From Actinomycetales bacterium UBA1383 (GTDB taxonomy: Bacteria > Actinomycetota > Actinomycetes > Actinomycetales > Actinomycetaceae), in the NCBI GenBank assembly GCA_002305415.1, contig DBQX01000082.1, positions 23,533-87,532 on the forward strand: a DNA stretch of 64,000 nt, read 5' to 3'. Below, in pieces: positions 43,330 through 52,235 of this stretch; positions within the stretch are counted from its first letter, which is position 1, and each line of letters opens with the position of its first letter. A program made the position numbers and the translations under genes. The notes under the pieces were generated by a model. The model did no database searches and had not been told where the DNA came from. It saw only the letters and a program-made list of their open reading frames with translations.

Positions 43330-43866
43330 GTGGCTGGACTCGCGAGCGGCGACCAGGGGCCGTGGCTGACGCCGTACGACCTGGACCTGGTGCGCCGGAA
43401 GGTTCCCATGGTGTACGTCGAGGCGCTGCCGCTTCGCCTCGCGCCGGACGGCGACCTGGAAGCGGTGGGGATGCTGTTGTGCGCCACCGAGCACGGCGGA
43501 CTGCAGCGCTCGTTCGTGTCGGGCCGCGTGTTGTTCCACGAGACCCTGCGCGAGGCGCTGGCGCGCCACCTCGAGAAGGACCTGGGGGCGATGTCGTTCC
43601 CGCGGCTGCCCGCGAGCCTCCAGCCGTTCACGGTGGCCCAGTACTTCCCGACTCCGGGCTACGGCTTCCACGACCCGCGCCAGCACTCGGTCGCGCTCGT
43701 CTACGCGGTCCCCATCGACGGCGAGCCGACCCCCCAGGACGCTGCGCTCGACTTCTCGTGGTTCACCCCCGCGCAGGCATCGGACCCGCTGCTGCAGGGC
43801 GAGATGGTGGATGGCCACGCGCAGCTGCTGAACCTCCTCCTCGCCGCGCTCGGGAAGCTGGGGTGA
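43330..43866 (+). CDS. NUDIX-like DUF4916 protein
   Basis: 178 residues. It resembles the actinobacterial DUF4916/NUDIX family: WLTPYDLDLVRRKVPMVYVEALPLRL near the start, LHETLREALARHLEKDLG in place of the Nudix helix (the usual GX5EX7REUXEEXGU pattern is only partly kept), and QPFTVAQYFPTPG. Catalysis is therefore uncertain. GTG 43330 is the start giving the family N-terminus, with GGAG about ten bases upstream; reading frame stays open further upstream. Confidence 0.72.
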   Translation: MAGLASGDQGPWLTPYDLDLVRRKVPMVYVEALPLRLAPDGDLEAVGMLLCATEHGGLQRSFVSGRVLFHETLREALARHLEKDLGAMSFPRLPASLQPFTVAQYFPTPGYGFHDPRQHSVALVYAVPIDGEPTPQDAALDFSWFTPAQASDPLLQGEMVDGHAQLLNLLLAALGKLG

Positions 43867-43894
43867 CCACACCGGCACGCCGGGACGACCGTCG

Positions 43895-43934
43895 CCGGCG
43901 CGCCCGCCACCAGGCTCCTGGGGTGGCGCGCCGG
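43895..43934. terminator. Bidirectional hairpin between NUDIX and rdgB genes
   Basis: CCGGCGCGCC (43895-43904) pairs perfectly with GGCGCGCCGG (43925-43934), with an inner CCAGG/CCTGG stem. It fills the gap between two convergent genes. No T-run on either side. Confidence 0.5.
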
Positions 43935-43936
43935 GC

Positions 43937-44632
43937 TCAGCGTTGCCGCGCGATCACGGACGCGATCTCGTCCGCCAACGCCCTGAACGCCCGGCCCCGG
44001 TGCGAGATGGCGTTCTTCTCCTCCGGGCTGAGCCGCGCCATGGACCGCGAGTAGCCCTGCGGCTGGAAGATCGGGTCGTAGCCGAAGCCACCCGTGCCCT
44101 CCGGTGTGGCGAGGAGGTGACCCCGGACCTCAGCCGTCTCGACGTACTCCTCACCCGACGGCGTCACGAGCGCGGCGGCGCACACGAACCGGGCGCCCCG
44201 ATGGTGCGGGAGCACGTCCCCGAGCTGCGCGAGGAGCAGTTCGAGGTTCGCGAGGTCGTCACCGTGCGCACCAGCCCAGCGCGCGGAGAAGACCCCCGGC
44301 GCATTTCCGAAGACATCGACGACCAGGCCGGAGTCGTCGGCCACGGCGGGGATACCGACGGCGCGCGCGACCTCCCGCGCCTTGAGGAGCGCGTTCTCCT
44401 CGAAGGTGATGCCGTCCTCGATGGGCGAGGGAAGTCCCAGGTCGGCGAGCCCGATGACGGCACCGGTGTCGAAGCCGACGATGGCCTGCGAGAGGATCGC
44501 GCGGAGCTCGGCCACCTTGTGACGGTTGTTCGTCGCGAGGACGAGCTTGGCGCCGCGCGGCACCCGCCGCATCGGGCTGAGGGCGCCGGGCCGCTCATCC
44601 ATCAGGCCGCCCGCCCAGCCGTCGGTGCTCAC
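43937..44632 (-). CDS. rdgB: dITP/XTP pyrophosphatase (non-canonical NTPase)
   Basis: Removes inosine and xanthosine triphosphates from the pool. Core motifs [57 protein letters not shown] and [13 protein letters not shown] 44632 overlaps the rph stop as GTGA, giving 231 residues, about 25 longer than usual; ATG 44602 or 44572 would give a more standard N-terminus. Confidence 0.92.
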   Translation of the reverse strand: MSTDGWAGGLMDERPGALSPMRRVPRGAKLVLATNNRHKVAELRAILSQAIVGFDTGAVIGLADLGLPSPIEDGITFEENALLKAREVARAVGIPAVADDSGLVVDVFGNAPGVFSARWAGAHGDDLANLELLLAQLGDVLPHHRGARFVCAAALVTPSGEEYVETAEVRGHLLATPEGTGGFGYDPIFQPQGYSRSMARLSPEEKNAISHRGRAFRALADEIASVIARQR

Positions 44633-45366
44633 CGGGCGCCTCCCCGGGCCGCGTGCTGCAGGCGCGTCAACTCGGCCCCGCCCAGGAGGGCGAGGTCGAG
44701 GAGGGTGTCCAGCTCCGCCCGGTCGAACGGCGTGCCCTCGGCCGTGCCCTGGACCTCCACGAAGTGCCCCGAACCGGTCATCACCACGTTCATGTCCGTA
44801 TCGGCGCGCACATCCTCCGCGTAGTCGAGGTCGAGGCACGGCACGCCGTCCACGATTCCCACGGAGATGGCCGCGACGGAGTCGCCGAGGACGGGCCTGC
44901 CCGGCGCGAGGAACCCCTCGCCGCCAGCCCATGCGACGGCGTCGGCCAGCGCGACCCAGGCCCCCGTGACGGCGGCCGTCCGGGTGCCACCATCCGCCTG
45001 GAGCACGTCGCAGTCAAGCACGATCGTGTTCTCCCCGAGGGCCGTGTAGTCGACGACGGCGCGGAGGGAGCGGCCGATCAGCCGGGAGATCTCGTGCGTG
45101 CGGCCGCCGATGCGCCCCCGCACGGACTCACGCTCGGAACGCGTGGAGGTGGCCCGCGGCAGCATGGCGTATTCCGCCGTCACCCATCCGAGTCCGCTCC
45201 CCACGCGCCACCGCGGCACTCCGCGGGTGAAGCTCGCGGCGCAGAGGACCCGGGTGCCCCCGAACTCGACGAGCACGCTGCCCTCCGCGGTGTCGAGCCA
45301 CCCGCGGGTGATCCGGACCGGTCGCAGTTCCCCCGGGGCGCGGCCGTCCGCGCGTGTGAAGCCCAT
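44629..45366 (-). CDS. rph: Ribonuclease PH
   Basis: Phosphorolytic 3'-5' exonuclease trimming tRNA ends, 245 residues. [60 protein letters not shown] and the phosphate-binding [27 protein letters not shown] box six bases before the ATG (45378-45373) gives a leaderless start. Coupled to rdgB. Confidence 0.96.
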   Translation of the reverse strand: MGFTRADGRAPGELRPVRITRGWLDTAEGSVLVEFGGTRVLCAASFTRGVPRWRVGSGLGWVTAEYAMLPRATSTRSERESVRGRIGGRTHEISRLIGRSLRAVVDYTALGENTIVLDCDVLQADGGTRTAAVTGAWVALADAVAWAGGEGFLAPGRPVLGDSVAAISVGIVDGVPCLDLDYAEDVRADTDMNVVMTGSGHFVEVQGTAEGTPFDRAELDTLLDLALLGGAELTRLQHAARGGAR

Positions 45367-45395
45367 GGGCCGAGACTACCGTCCGGCGGGACGGG

Positions 45396-46190
45396 CTACA
45401 GCTCCCAGACGGCCCCCGCACGCGCCAGTTCGATTCCCCCCGTGAACGTGCTCGCGGCCGCTGCCGCGACCTCGAACGGGTCCGTCCACGGCTGGATGTG
45501 GGTGAGGATGAGGTGGCGTGACCCGGCGGCCGTGGCCATCTCCCCGGCTCGCTCCCCCGTGAGGTGGATGCCACGCACGGTGTCGCGCCCCTCCACGAAG
45601 CCCGCCTCGCACAGGAAGATGTCCGCGTCGCGGGCCGCGTCGACGAGTCCGTCGCAGGCGTCGCTGTCACCGGAGTACGTCACGGTGACCTGGCCGTCGC
45701 CGAGCGCCGAGGGGCCGGTGACCCGGATCGCGTAGGCCTCCACCGGATGCAGCACCGGGTGGACCTCGATGCTGAGGGGGCCCACCGAGGTGGTGTACCC
45801 CGGGGTGAGGGTGTGGAAGCGGAAGTCCTGGGAGAAGTCCTCCGTCACGGGATCCCCGCCAACCCCGCGGACGCGGTCGACGGCGCCCGCCGGCGCGTAC
45901 ACGTCCACCGGGCCGAGGGCGCCGGTCGGGAACCAGCGCCGGAAGACGTGGTAGGAGATCATGTCGGACATGTGGTCGGCATGGAGGTGCGAGAGGATCA
46001 CGGCGTCCACGTCCCGCGGGTCCACGTGGTTCATGACGGCACCGAACGCTCCGGGACCCAGGTCGAGGAGGACGGAGTACACCCGCCGCTCACCGTCCGT
46101 CCCGGTGCCCTCCGCCTGGACGAGGTGGCACGAGGCGGTCGAGTCAGGCCCTGACATCGACCCGGTGCATCCGACGACGGTCAGCTTCAC
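45396..46190 (-). CDS. Metallo-beta-lactamase-fold hydrolase, RNase Z/cyclic phosphodiesterase-like
   Basis: 264 residues. Metal ligands in [38 protein letters not shown] and LILTHIQPW. It lies between murI and rph as does Rv1339 in mycobacteria, a protein reported as an atypical cAMP phosphodiesterase; that role here is by synteny. GTG start overlaps the murI stop (GTGA). Confidence 0.85.
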   Translation of the reverse strand: MKLTVVGCTGSMSGPDSTASCHLVQAEGTGTDGERRVYSVLLDLGPGAFGAVMNHVDPRDVDAVILSHLHADHMSDMISYHVFRRWFPTGALGPVDVYAPAGAVDRVRGVGGDPVTEDFSQDFRFHTLTPGYTTSVGPLSIEVHPVLHPVEAYAIRVTGPSALGDGQVTVTYSGDSDACDGLVDAARDADIFLCEAGFVEGRDTVRGIHLTGERAGEMATAAGSRHLILTHIQPWTDPFEVAAAAASTFTGGIELARAGAVWEL

Positions 46191-47008
46191 GCTGCTCCTC
46201 CCCTGAGCGTGGACAGGCCCGAGACGCGCGCCACCTCGGGCAGGAATCGCTTCGCCAGCCGGGCGAACTGCGCGGCGTCGCCCGTCGCGAGGAACCGGTG
46301 CGTCGGCGTCCGTCCCTCATCGGCGAGGAGGTCGTGCCGTGTGAGCGTGCGGTACAGGTCCTTCGCGGTCTCCTCCGCCGACGAGACGAGCGTGACGTTC
46401 TCGCCCATCACGTAGGAGATGACGCCGGTCAGCAGGGGGTAGTGGGTGCAGCCGAGCACGAGGGTGTCGACCCCGGCCTCCCGGACCGGGTCGAGATAGT
46501 CGCGGGCCACCGCCAGGATCTCGGGCCCCGCGGTGATGCCACGCTCCACGTAGTCGACGAACAGGGGGCACGCCTTCATCACGAGGGTCAGGTGGGGGGC
46601 GGCGGCGAAGGCGTCGCGGTAGGCGCCGGAGGTGATGGTCGCCTCCGTGCCGATCACGCCGACCCGTCCGTTGCGGGTGGCGGACACGGCGCGCCGCACC
46701 GCCGGCTGGATCACCTCGACCACCGGCACCTTCGCGTCGACGGCGTAGCGCTCGCGGGCGTCGCGGAGGGTCGCCGCGGACGCCGAGTTGCAGGCGATGA
46801 CGAGCGCCTTGACCCCTGAGATCACCAACTCGTCCATGATGGCCAGGGACAGTTCCCGCACCCGGGCGATCGGCTTGGGACCGTAGGGCGAGTTGGCCGT
46901 GTCGCCGATGTAGGTGATCGACTCGCCCGGCAGCTGGTCGATGATGGCGCGGGCAACAGTCAGGCCGCCGACTCCTGAATCGAAGACCCCAATCGGCGCG
47001 TTGTTCAC
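46187..47008 (-). CDS. murI: Glutamate racemase
   Basis: Makes D-glutamate for peptidoglycan, 273 residues. [16 protein letters not shown], the catalytic cysteines in VIACNSASA and LGCTHYPLL, and [14 protein letters not shown] start; a TAGGCT box six bases upstream (47020-47015) indicates leaderless transcription, and its TAG is the stop codon of the DUF2017 gene before it. Confidence 0.96.
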   Translation of the reverse strand: MNNAPIGVFDSGVGGLTVARAIIDQLPGESITYIGDTANSPYGPKPIARVRELSLAIMDELVISGVKALVIACNSASAATLRDARERYAVDAKVPVVEVIQPAVRRAVSATRNGRVGVIGTEATITSGAYRDAFAAAPHLTLVMKACPLFVDYVERGITAGPEILAVARDYLDPVREAGVDTLVLGCTHYPLLTGVISYVMGENVTLVSSAEETAKDLYRTLTRHDLLADEGRTPTHRFLATGDAAQFARLAKRFLPEVARVSGLSTLRGGAA

Positions 47009-47017
47009 AGACAGAGC

Positions 47018-47638
47018 CTAGTCGCCAGCCCGCCGCGCGGTCACCGCACGGAGCAGTGACTCCTGCCACCAGGTGACGCCGGTGTAGAGCGAGGCGAAGG
47101 CCATACGCTGTTCCTCGAGCCGGTCCTCCGCGGGCCGGTCGAGCGCCGCGAGGGCGAGCGCGTGGACCTCCTCGGCGGCGGCGTCGTCCTCGATGCCGAG
47201 GCGGGCCGCCAGGACGAGCCGGAGATCGGTGAGCGCGGCCAACCAGCGCGCCTCGTCGCCGTCCCGGACGTTCACCGAGCCGCTCGCCTCGGCCAGCCCG
47301 GCCGCGACGAGGGAGAGGTTCGCCAGCTTCTGCTGTCGCAATTCGTCGGCCGTGAGGAAGCGCAGTTCCTCGGCGACCGCGGGATCGGATGCGGACATGG
47401 GCGGGAACAGCCGGACCAGGGCCGGGTCCGTGACGTCGGTCAGGGCGGCCACTCGATCGGCCTCCGGGTCGAAGTCGAGGTGGCCGATGGGATCCTGGGC
47501 GTCGGCGAGGGGTTCCGGGCCGGCCGGGAACCCCCGCACCAGCAGGGCCACGTCGGCGATCAGACGGGCCAGTATCTCCCGCTCGGCATCGTCGAGGCGG
47601 GAGACGAAGCCATCATGCGACACGGTGAACGCGAACAT
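47018..47638 (-). CDS. DUF2017 protein
   Basis: 206-residue actinobacterial protein of unknown function. Seen: an N-terminal beta-type segment ([23 protein letters not shown]), then mostly helices with DELRQQKLANLSLVAAGL and a C-terminal VTWWQESLL. It stands right after clpS here and in most actinobacteria, so a role in proteolysis is often suspected. The ATG shares one base with the clpS stop (TGATG). In mycobacteria mec-cysO-cysM lie between this gene and murI; they are absent here. Confidence 0.85.
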   Translation of the reverse strand: MFAFTVSHDGFVSRLDDAEREILARLIADVALLVRGFPAGPEPLADAQDPIGHLDFDPEADRVAALTDVTDPALVRLFPPMSASDPAVAEELRFLTADELRQQKLANLSLVAAGLAEASGSVNVRDGDEARWLAALTDLRLVLAARLGIEDDAAAEEVHALALAALDRPAEDRLEEQRMAFASLYTGVTWWQESLLRAVTARRAGD

Positions 47639-47919
47639 CAGCCCTCGACGTGCTCCAGGGTCGCCCACAGGCCGTAGGCGTGCATGGCGACCACGTCCCG
47701 CTCCATCTGCTCGCGGCCGCCCTCATTGACCACCGCGCGGCCCTCGGTGTGTACCTTCAGCATCAGGGCGTGCGCGCGGTCGTGGGGGTAGCCGAAATGG
47801 GTCTCGAACACGTAGGTCACGTACGTCATGAGGTTGACGGGGTCGTTCCAGACGACGACGCGCCACGGCCGGTCAGTGGTGGCGCGCACCTCCTGGTCGG
47901 GCTGCGGAAGCGTGTTCAT
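47638..47919 (-). CDS. clpS: ATP-dependent Clp protease adaptor ClpS
   Basis: N-end rule adaptor delivering proteins to ClpA/ClpC, 93 residues. [26 protein letters not shown] and [27 protein letters not shown] match the ligand-binding fold. ATG 47919 gives the family length. The DevR-like box lies 4-17 bases before this start codon, so bound regulator might hinder clpS transcription. Confidence 0.94.
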   Translation of the reverse strand: MNTLPQPDQEVRATTDRPWRVVVWNDPVNLMTYVTYVFETHFGYPHDRAHALMLKVHTEGRAVVNEGGREQMERDVVAMHAYGLWATLEHVEG

Positions 47920-47922
47920 CGT

Positions 47923-47936
47923 CGGACCATTGTCCC
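47923..47936. promoter_or_regulatory. DevR-like box between clpS and pncB
   Basis: Read on the minus strand the site is GGGACAATGGTCCG, 11 of 14 positions of the DevR core consensus and 12 of 14 identical to the cydA site. Its centre is about 64 bp before the leaderless pncB start, a common activator distance. Confidence 0.5.
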
Positions 47937-47980
47937 ACTGTCGCGGTGCGGGGCCGGTGGGATTCGCTCCGGCCCGGGAG

Positions 47981-47986
47981 TACGGT
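47981..47986 (+). promoter_or_regulatory. Leaderless -10 box of pncB
   Basis: TACGGT is followed by seven bases and the ATG at 47994. No good -35 is visible, in keeping with activator dependence. Confidence 0.55.
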
Positions 47987-47993
47987 GGCTGGC

Positions 47994-49334
47994 ATGCGCC
48001 GTACCTCGACCGCACTGCTGACGGACATGTACGAGTTCACCATGGTGGACGCCGCGCTCGAGTCGGGCCATGCGGATCGTGCGAGCGTCTTCGAGGTCTT
48101 CAACCGACGGCTCCCGGGGAGCCGGCGCTACGGCGTGGTCGCCGGGACGGCCCGCGTCCTCGACGCCATCGAGCGGTTCCGGCTCACCGACGAGCAGCTC
48201 GCCTTCCTCCGTGAGCGGGCGATCGTCCGGCCCCGCACCATCGAGTACCTGGGGGACCTGCGGTTCCGCGGGGACGTCGTCGGGTACGGGGAGGGGGAGT
48301 GCTTCTTCCCCGGGTCCCCGATCCTCACGGTCGCGGCCGGTTTCGCAGAGGCGGTGGTGCTCGAGACGGTGATCCTGTCGATCCTCAACCACGACTGCGC
48401 CGTCGCCGCCGCCGCCTCCCGCATGACGACCGCCGCGCACGGGCGGCCTTGCCTGGACATGGGCGCCCGCCGCACCCACGAGGACGCCGCGATCGCGGCC
48501 GCCCGCGCCGCCGCCGTCGCCGGCTTCGCGGGGACCTCCGACCTGGAGGCCGCCCGGCTCTACGGCATCCGGCCGATCGGGACGGCCGCGCACGCCTTCA
48601 CGTTGCTGCACGAGGATGAGGAGGCGGCCTTCGCTGCCCAGGTCGCCGCTCTGGGACCCGGAACCACGCTTCTCGTCGACACCTACGAGGTCACGCGGGG
48701 CGTGGAGCGGGCGGTCGCAGCGGCCCGGTCCGCGGGCGGTGAACTCGGCGCCGTCCGTCTCGACTCCGGCGATCTCGTCGCCCAGGCCTTCATGGTCCGC
48801 GCGCAACTGGACGAGCTGGGGGCAACCTCCACGCGCATCACCGTCACCTCCGACCTCGACGAGTTCGCCATCGCGGCGCTCGGTGCCGCTCCGGTCGACT
48901 CCTACGGGGTCGGAACCAGGCTTGTCACAGGCTCCGGCCATCCCACCGCCGAACTCGTCTACAAGATGGTGGCCAGGGCTGATCTCGACGGGACTCTCAG
49001 GCCGGTGCAGAAGGAATCGAGTTCGAAACGATCCGTCGGCGGCCGGAAGTGGGCCGGCCGTGTGCTGGAAGGTGGACGGGCGGCCGAGGAACTGGTGGTG
49101 GCGGCCGACGACGCCACTGAGGCGATGGCCTTCCTCACCGCGGAGGGCGCCCGGCCCCTCCAGGTCGACCTGGTCCGTGGGGGTGTCATCCAGGAGGAAC
49201 ACCGGGACGCCGACGCGCTCGCCCGGGCCACGGCCCGCCATCTGGCGTCCCGCGCGGAACTCCCCCACCCGGCATGGCGCCTCTCGGAGGGCGATCCAGC
49301 GCTCGCGACGCGGCAGGTCAGCCTCCTCGGGTGA
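47994..49334 (+). CDS. pncB: Nicotinate phosphoribosyltransferase
   Basis: NAD salvage: nicotinic acid plus PRPP to NaMN. 446 residues; start [21 protein letters not shown], then [17 protein letters not shown], the PRPP-site LDSGDLVAQ and VTSDLDEF, and [22 protein letters not shown]. Its place next to clpS equals that of pncB1 (Rv1330c) in M. tuberculosis; a second M. tuberculosis copy, pncB2, belongs to the DosR regulon. The stop lies in a perfect 21-bp tandem duplication. Confidence 0.95.
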   Translation: MRRTSTALLTDMYEFTMVDAALESGHADRASVFEVFNRRLPGSRRYGVVAGTARVLDAIERFRLTDEQLAFLRERAIVRPRTIEYLGDLRFRGDVVGYGEGECFFPGSPILTVAAGFAEAVVLETVILSILNHDCAVAAAASRMTTAAHGRPCLDMGARRTHEDAAIAAARAAAVAGFAGTSDLEAARLYGIRPIGTAAHAFTLLHEDEEAAFAAQVAALGPGTTLLVDTYEVTRGVERAVAAARSAGGELGAVRLDSGDLVAQAFMVRAQLDELGATSTRITVTSDLDEFAIAALGAAPVDSYGVGTRLVTGSGHPTAELVYKMVARADLDGTLRPVQKESSSKRSVGGRKWAGRVLEGGRAAEELVVAADDATEAMAFLTAEGARPLQVDLVRGGVIQEEHRDADALARATARHLASRAELPHPAWRLSEGDPALATRQVSLLG

Positions 49335-49370
49335 CGGTCAGCTCCCGGCGGGTGACGGTCAGCTCCCGGC
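49329..49370. repeat. Perfect 21-bp tandem duplication at the pncB/DUF3039 ends
   Basis: GGGTGACGGTCAGCTCCCGGC is repeated without gap (49329-49349, 49350-49370). Each copy holds TGA on the plus strand and TGA on the minus strand: copy 1 has the used pncB stop, copy 2 the used DUF3039 stop. Confidence 0.92.
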
Positions 49371-49661
49371 CTTCAGCGACTCGTAGATCTCCTTGCAGAC
49401 CGGGCAGACCGGATAGCGGGACGGGTCCCGCCGAGGAGTCCACACCTTCCCGCAAAGGGCCACGACTGGTCGGCCCGTGAGCGCCGCGGCGGCGATCCGG
49501 TCCTTGCGGACGTAGTGGGCGAACCTGTCACCGTCGGAGGAGTCCTCCGAGGTCTCCTCGCGTTCGAGCACCGTGGTGGCACCCTCAGGGCCACCGGGCG
49601 GAGCAGGCGGACCGGGTGTACCCGGCGCGTCATCCGTGGAGCCGACGTGCGCGTTCCTCAT
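49359..49661 (-). CDS. DUF3039 protein
   Basis: 100-residue actinobacterial protein of unknown function. N-terminal 45 residues are disordered (Pro/Gly/Glu-rich). The C-terminal half is the conserved part, with FAHYVRKDRIAAAALTGRPVVALCGKVWTP and CPVCKEIYESL, four residues (Cys, CxxC) suggesting a small zinc site. The family usually lies near the Ski2-like helicase or pncB in actinobacteria. ATG with a TAGACT box six bases upstream (49673-49668): leaderless. Confidence 0.88.
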   Translation of the reverse strand: MRNAHVGSTDDAPGTPGPPAPPGGPEGATTVLEREETSEDSSDGDRFAHYVRKDRIAAAALTGRPVVALCGKVWTPRRDPSRYPVCPVCKEIYESLKAGS

Positions 49662-49679
49662 GGCACGAGTCTACGAGGT

Positions 49680-49704
49680 GGCGGGCGGCCTTCCGCCGCC
49701 CGCC
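49680..49704. terminator. Hairpin after the HU gene
   Basis: GGCGGGCGG (49680-49688) and CCGCCCGCC (49696-49704) with a seven-base loop, eight bases past the HU stop. No T-run, so a possible terminator or mRNA-end stabiliser; it directly abuts the -10 box of the DUF3039 gene. Confidence 0.5.
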
Positions 49705-49711
49705 CCTTCCG

Positions 49712-49993
49712 CTACTTCCCGACCGCGTTCTTGAGCGCGGAGCCCGCGGAGATCTTCACTCCGTAACCTGCCGGGATCTCGATCTCCTCGCCGGTCCGCG
49801 GGTTGCGGCCTGTCCGCGCCGCGCGCTCGACCCGCTCCACTGCCAGCAACCCGGTGACCTTGACAGCCTCGCCCTTCCCGAGCGACTCGACGAGCACGTC
49901 CTGGAACGCGGAGAGCGCCGCCTCGGCGTCCTTCTTGCTGAGGCCCGAGCGTTCCGCGATGGCGGCGACGAGTTCGGTGCGGTTCACGGACAT
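49712..49993 (-). CDS. hup: Histone-like DNA-binding protein HU
   Basis: Nucleoid protein bending DNA, 93 residues, forms dimers. SVNRTELVAAIAERSGLSKKDAEAAL at the start and ARTGRNPRTGEEIEIPAG, the arm with the intercalating Pro. It lacks the long Lys/Ala-rich C-terminal tail of mycobacterial/streptomycete HupB/HupS. ATG preceded by AAGGAG, a strong ribosome site fitting a highly expressed gene. Confidence 0.95.
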   Translation of the reverse strand: MSVNRTELVAAIAERSGLSKKDAEAALSAFQDVLVESLGKGEAVKVTGLLAVERVERAARTGRNPRTGEEIEIPAGYGVKISAGSALKNAVGK

Positions 49994-50124
49994 GTGTGTC
50001 TCCTTGTCGACGGTCTTCCCCCGCGCCCCGGTCTGTGTGTCGGGGCCGATGGCACGACGATACGCACATGGCGGGAAAATGTCGCATCCGGAGCGGTGCT
50101 GCCGCACACGCTGGGGGCCTGATC

Positions 50125-50130
50125 TAGGCT
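50125..50130 (+). promoter_or_regulatory. -10 box of the aldo/keto reductase gene
   Basis: TAGGCT, with start near 50137 and a 19-base leader containing AGGAGG. No matching -35. Confidence 0.45.
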
Positions 50131-50155
50131 TGATGCACCGATCAGGAGGTCTTCG

Positions 50156-51151
50156 ATGGAAGAGCGCACGCTGGGCCGCACCGGGAGACCCGTCTCCGTC
50201 GTCGGCCTTGGCACGTGGCAGCTGGGCGGCGACTGGGGTGAGGTCAGCGAGGGTGAGGCCGTGCGCCTCCTCTCCGCGGCGCACGGGGCGGGCGTGACCT
50301 TCCTCGACACGGCGGATGTCTACGGCGACGGGCGGTCGGAGGCGCTGATCGGTGCCTACCTGGCCGGGCTGGACGGTCCGCGACCCTTCGTGGCCACGAA
50401 GATGGGACGGCGCGAGGCCCAGATCCCCGAGAACTACTCCTGGGACAACTTCCGGCGGTGGAATGACCGGTCGCGAGAGAAGCTCGGGATGGAGACCCTC
50501 GATCTCGTACAGCTGCACTGCCCGCCCACCCCGGTGTACGCGGACCAGCGGGTCTACGACGCGCTCGACCGGATGGTTGACGAAGGGCGGATCTCCCACT
50601 ACGGCGTGTCAGTGGAGACGTGCGCCGAGGCGCTCACCGCGATGGAACGCCCGAACGTGGCCTCGGTGCAGATCATCCTGAACATCTTCCGGCAGAAGCC
50701 CCTGGATGAGGTGCTTCCCACCGCGCTGGCCAGGGGAGTCGGCATCATCGCCCGCGTACCGCTGGCCTCCGGCCTGCTCTCGGGCCGCTACACCGCCACC
50801 ACGACCTTCGGCCCCACGGACCACCGGACCTACAACCGTCGCGGGGAGGCGTTCGACGTCGGCGAGACGTTCGCGGGCGTGGACTACGAGGACGGCGTGC
50901 GTGCGGCCGCCGAATTCACCACCCTGGCGCGTGAGCTCGGACCGGAGGGCGCCACCCCGGCGCAGGTGGCGTTGCGGTGGATCATCGACCGGCCGGGCGT
51001 GACGACGGTGATCCCGGGTGCGCGCGACAGCCAGCAGGCGCTGGGCAACGCGGGGGCGGCGGCGCTCCCGGCACTGGGAGAGGACCTCGAGAGGGCACTC
51101 GCTGGGCTCTACGACCGCTGGTTCCGCGCCGCGATCCACGACCGCTGGTAG
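50156..51151 (+). CDS. Aldo/keto reductase
   Basis: NAD(P)H-dependent carbonyl reductase, 331 residues, soluble TIM barrel. TLGRTGRPVSVVGLGTWQLG, FLDTADVYGDGRSE (catalytic Asp and Tyr), VATKMGRRE (Lys) and VQLHCPP (His) make up the tetrad; PGARDSQQALGNAGA binds the cofactor. Substrate unknown. ATG with GGAGG at ideal spacing. TAG stop inside a 12-bp tandem repeat. Confidence 0.92.
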   Translation: MEERTLGRTGRPVSVVGLGTWQLGGDWGEVSEGEAVRLLSAAHGAGVTFLDTADVYGDGRSEALIGAYLAGLDGPRPFVATKMGRREAQIPENYSWDNFRRWNDRSREKLGMETLDLVQLHCPPTPVYADQRVYDALDRMVDEGRISHYGVSVETCAEALTAMERPNVASVQIILNIFRQKPLDEVLPTALARGVGIIARVPLASGLLSGRYTATTTFGPTDHRTYNRRGEAFDVGETFAGVDYEDGVRAAAEFTTLARELGPEGATPAQVALRWIIDRPGVTTVIPGARDSQQALGNAGAAALPALGEDLERALAGLYDRWFRAAIHDRW

Positions 51152-51168
51152 GTGGGCCGCTGGTAGGT
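51142..51168. repeat. Tandem duplication across the aldo/keto reductase stop
   Basis: CCGCTGGTAGGT at 51142-51153 and 51157-51168 (period 15). The first copy contains the TAG stop (51149-51151); the second gives another in-frame TAG. The last base is also the last base of the lipoate ligase stop on the other strand. Confidence 0.85.
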
Positions 51169-52214
51169 CAGGGAACCCGGTAGGTCCACTCCGGCGTGAG
51201 GAACTTGGTACGTACCAGTTCCTCGGCCCGGGCGAGTTCGTCGGCTGTGAAGTCGGACCTCCGCGTGTGGTGGAGCCCCTCGAAGTGGGCGATGAGGGCG
51301 TCGATGATGTCCGCGCGGGCCATGCCGGTCTGGGAACGCATCGGGTCGACCCGCTTGTTGGCGGAGCGCGTCCCCTTGTCCGAGAGCTTCTCCCTCCCGA
51401 TCCGAAGCACCTGGAGCATCTTGTCCGCGTCCATGTCGTAGGCCATCGTCACGTGGTGCAAGGTGACGCCGTTGGCGAACCTCTTCTGTGCGGCGCCGCC
51501 GATCTTGCCCTTGTCCGACGCGATGTCGTTGAGCGGCACGTACCGCGCGTCCACGCCCACCGACTTCAGTGCTCCGAGGACCCAGTCATCGAGGAACGAG
51601 TACGAACGCTCGAAGCTGAGGCCCTCGACGAGCGACGTCGGCACGATGAGCGAGTACGTGATGCAGTTGCCCGCCTCCATGAACATCGCGCCGCCGCCCG
51701 AGACGCGGCGCACCACCATCATCCCGTGACGCGCCAGGCCCTCTGGGTCGATCTCGTTGCGGACGGACTGGAAGGAGCCGATCACCACGAGGGGCGAGTC
51801 CCACTCCCAGAACACGAGGGTCGGGCCACGCCGCCCGGCGGCGAGCTCGCCAGGGAGGACCTCGTCGAGCGCGACGTGCATCGCCGGGTGGAGCGGGGTC
51901 GAGTGGATGATGTCGAAGGTGTGGTCGGACCATGAGGTGGCGTGGCCGAGCGCCCTGCGGATCGCGATCCCCACGGACTCGGGGCTGAAGCCGATGAAAC
52001 GAACCCCGGGTGTGGCGGCTTCGATCGCGGAGACGTAGGCGGCGACGTCGGCCGCCGTCGGCATCCCCGTCAGCGCCGCGTTGATGTCCTCGAGGGCGTC
52101 GTCGGGCTCGAGGAAGAAGTCCCCGGAGACCGTGACGGAGGAGAGCAGATCCTCCTCCACCTCGACATCGACCGCGACCAGCTTCCCACCGGCGACCTTG
52201 TACTCTCCACGCAT
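51168..52214 (-). CDS. Lipoate--protein ligase with N-terminal accessory domain
   Basis: Attaches lipoate (through lipoyl-AMP) to E2 and H proteins, 348 residues. Residues 1-90 (YKVAGGKLVAVDVEVEEDLLSSVTVSGDFFLEP) match the small accessory/LplB domain, which is C-terminal in E. coli LplA. The catalytic domain follows with VRRVSGGGAMFMEAGN (Arg-SGGG loop) and the Lys in SDKGKIGGAAQKR. ATG with a TACACT box six bases upstream (52226-52221): leaderless. The accessory domain placed first is the notable feature. Confidence 0.88.
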   Translation of the reverse strand: MRGEYKVAGGKLVAVDVEVEEDLLSSVTVSGDFFLEPDDALEDINAALTGMPTAADVAAYVSAIEAATPGVRFIGFSPESVGIAIRRALGHATSWSDHTFDIIHSTPLHPAMHVALDEVLPGELAAGRRGPTLVFWEWDSPLVVIGSFQSVRNEIDPEGLARHGMMVVRRVSGGGAMFMEAGNCITYSLIVPTSLVEGLSFERSYSFLDDWVLGALKSVGVDARYVPLNDIASDKGKIGGAAQKRFANGVTLHHVTMAYDMDADKMLQVLRIGREKLSDKGTRSANKRVDPMRSQTGMARADIIDALIAHFEGLHHTRRSDFTADELARAEELVRTKFLTPEWTYRVP

Positions 52215-52235
52215 GCGGTCAGTGTAGGGCGGTGA

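Noticed and set aside
46844..46858. GGGACAGTTCCC palindrome in murI
   Set aside because: Wrong half-site and length for a DevR box and inside a conserved coding region.
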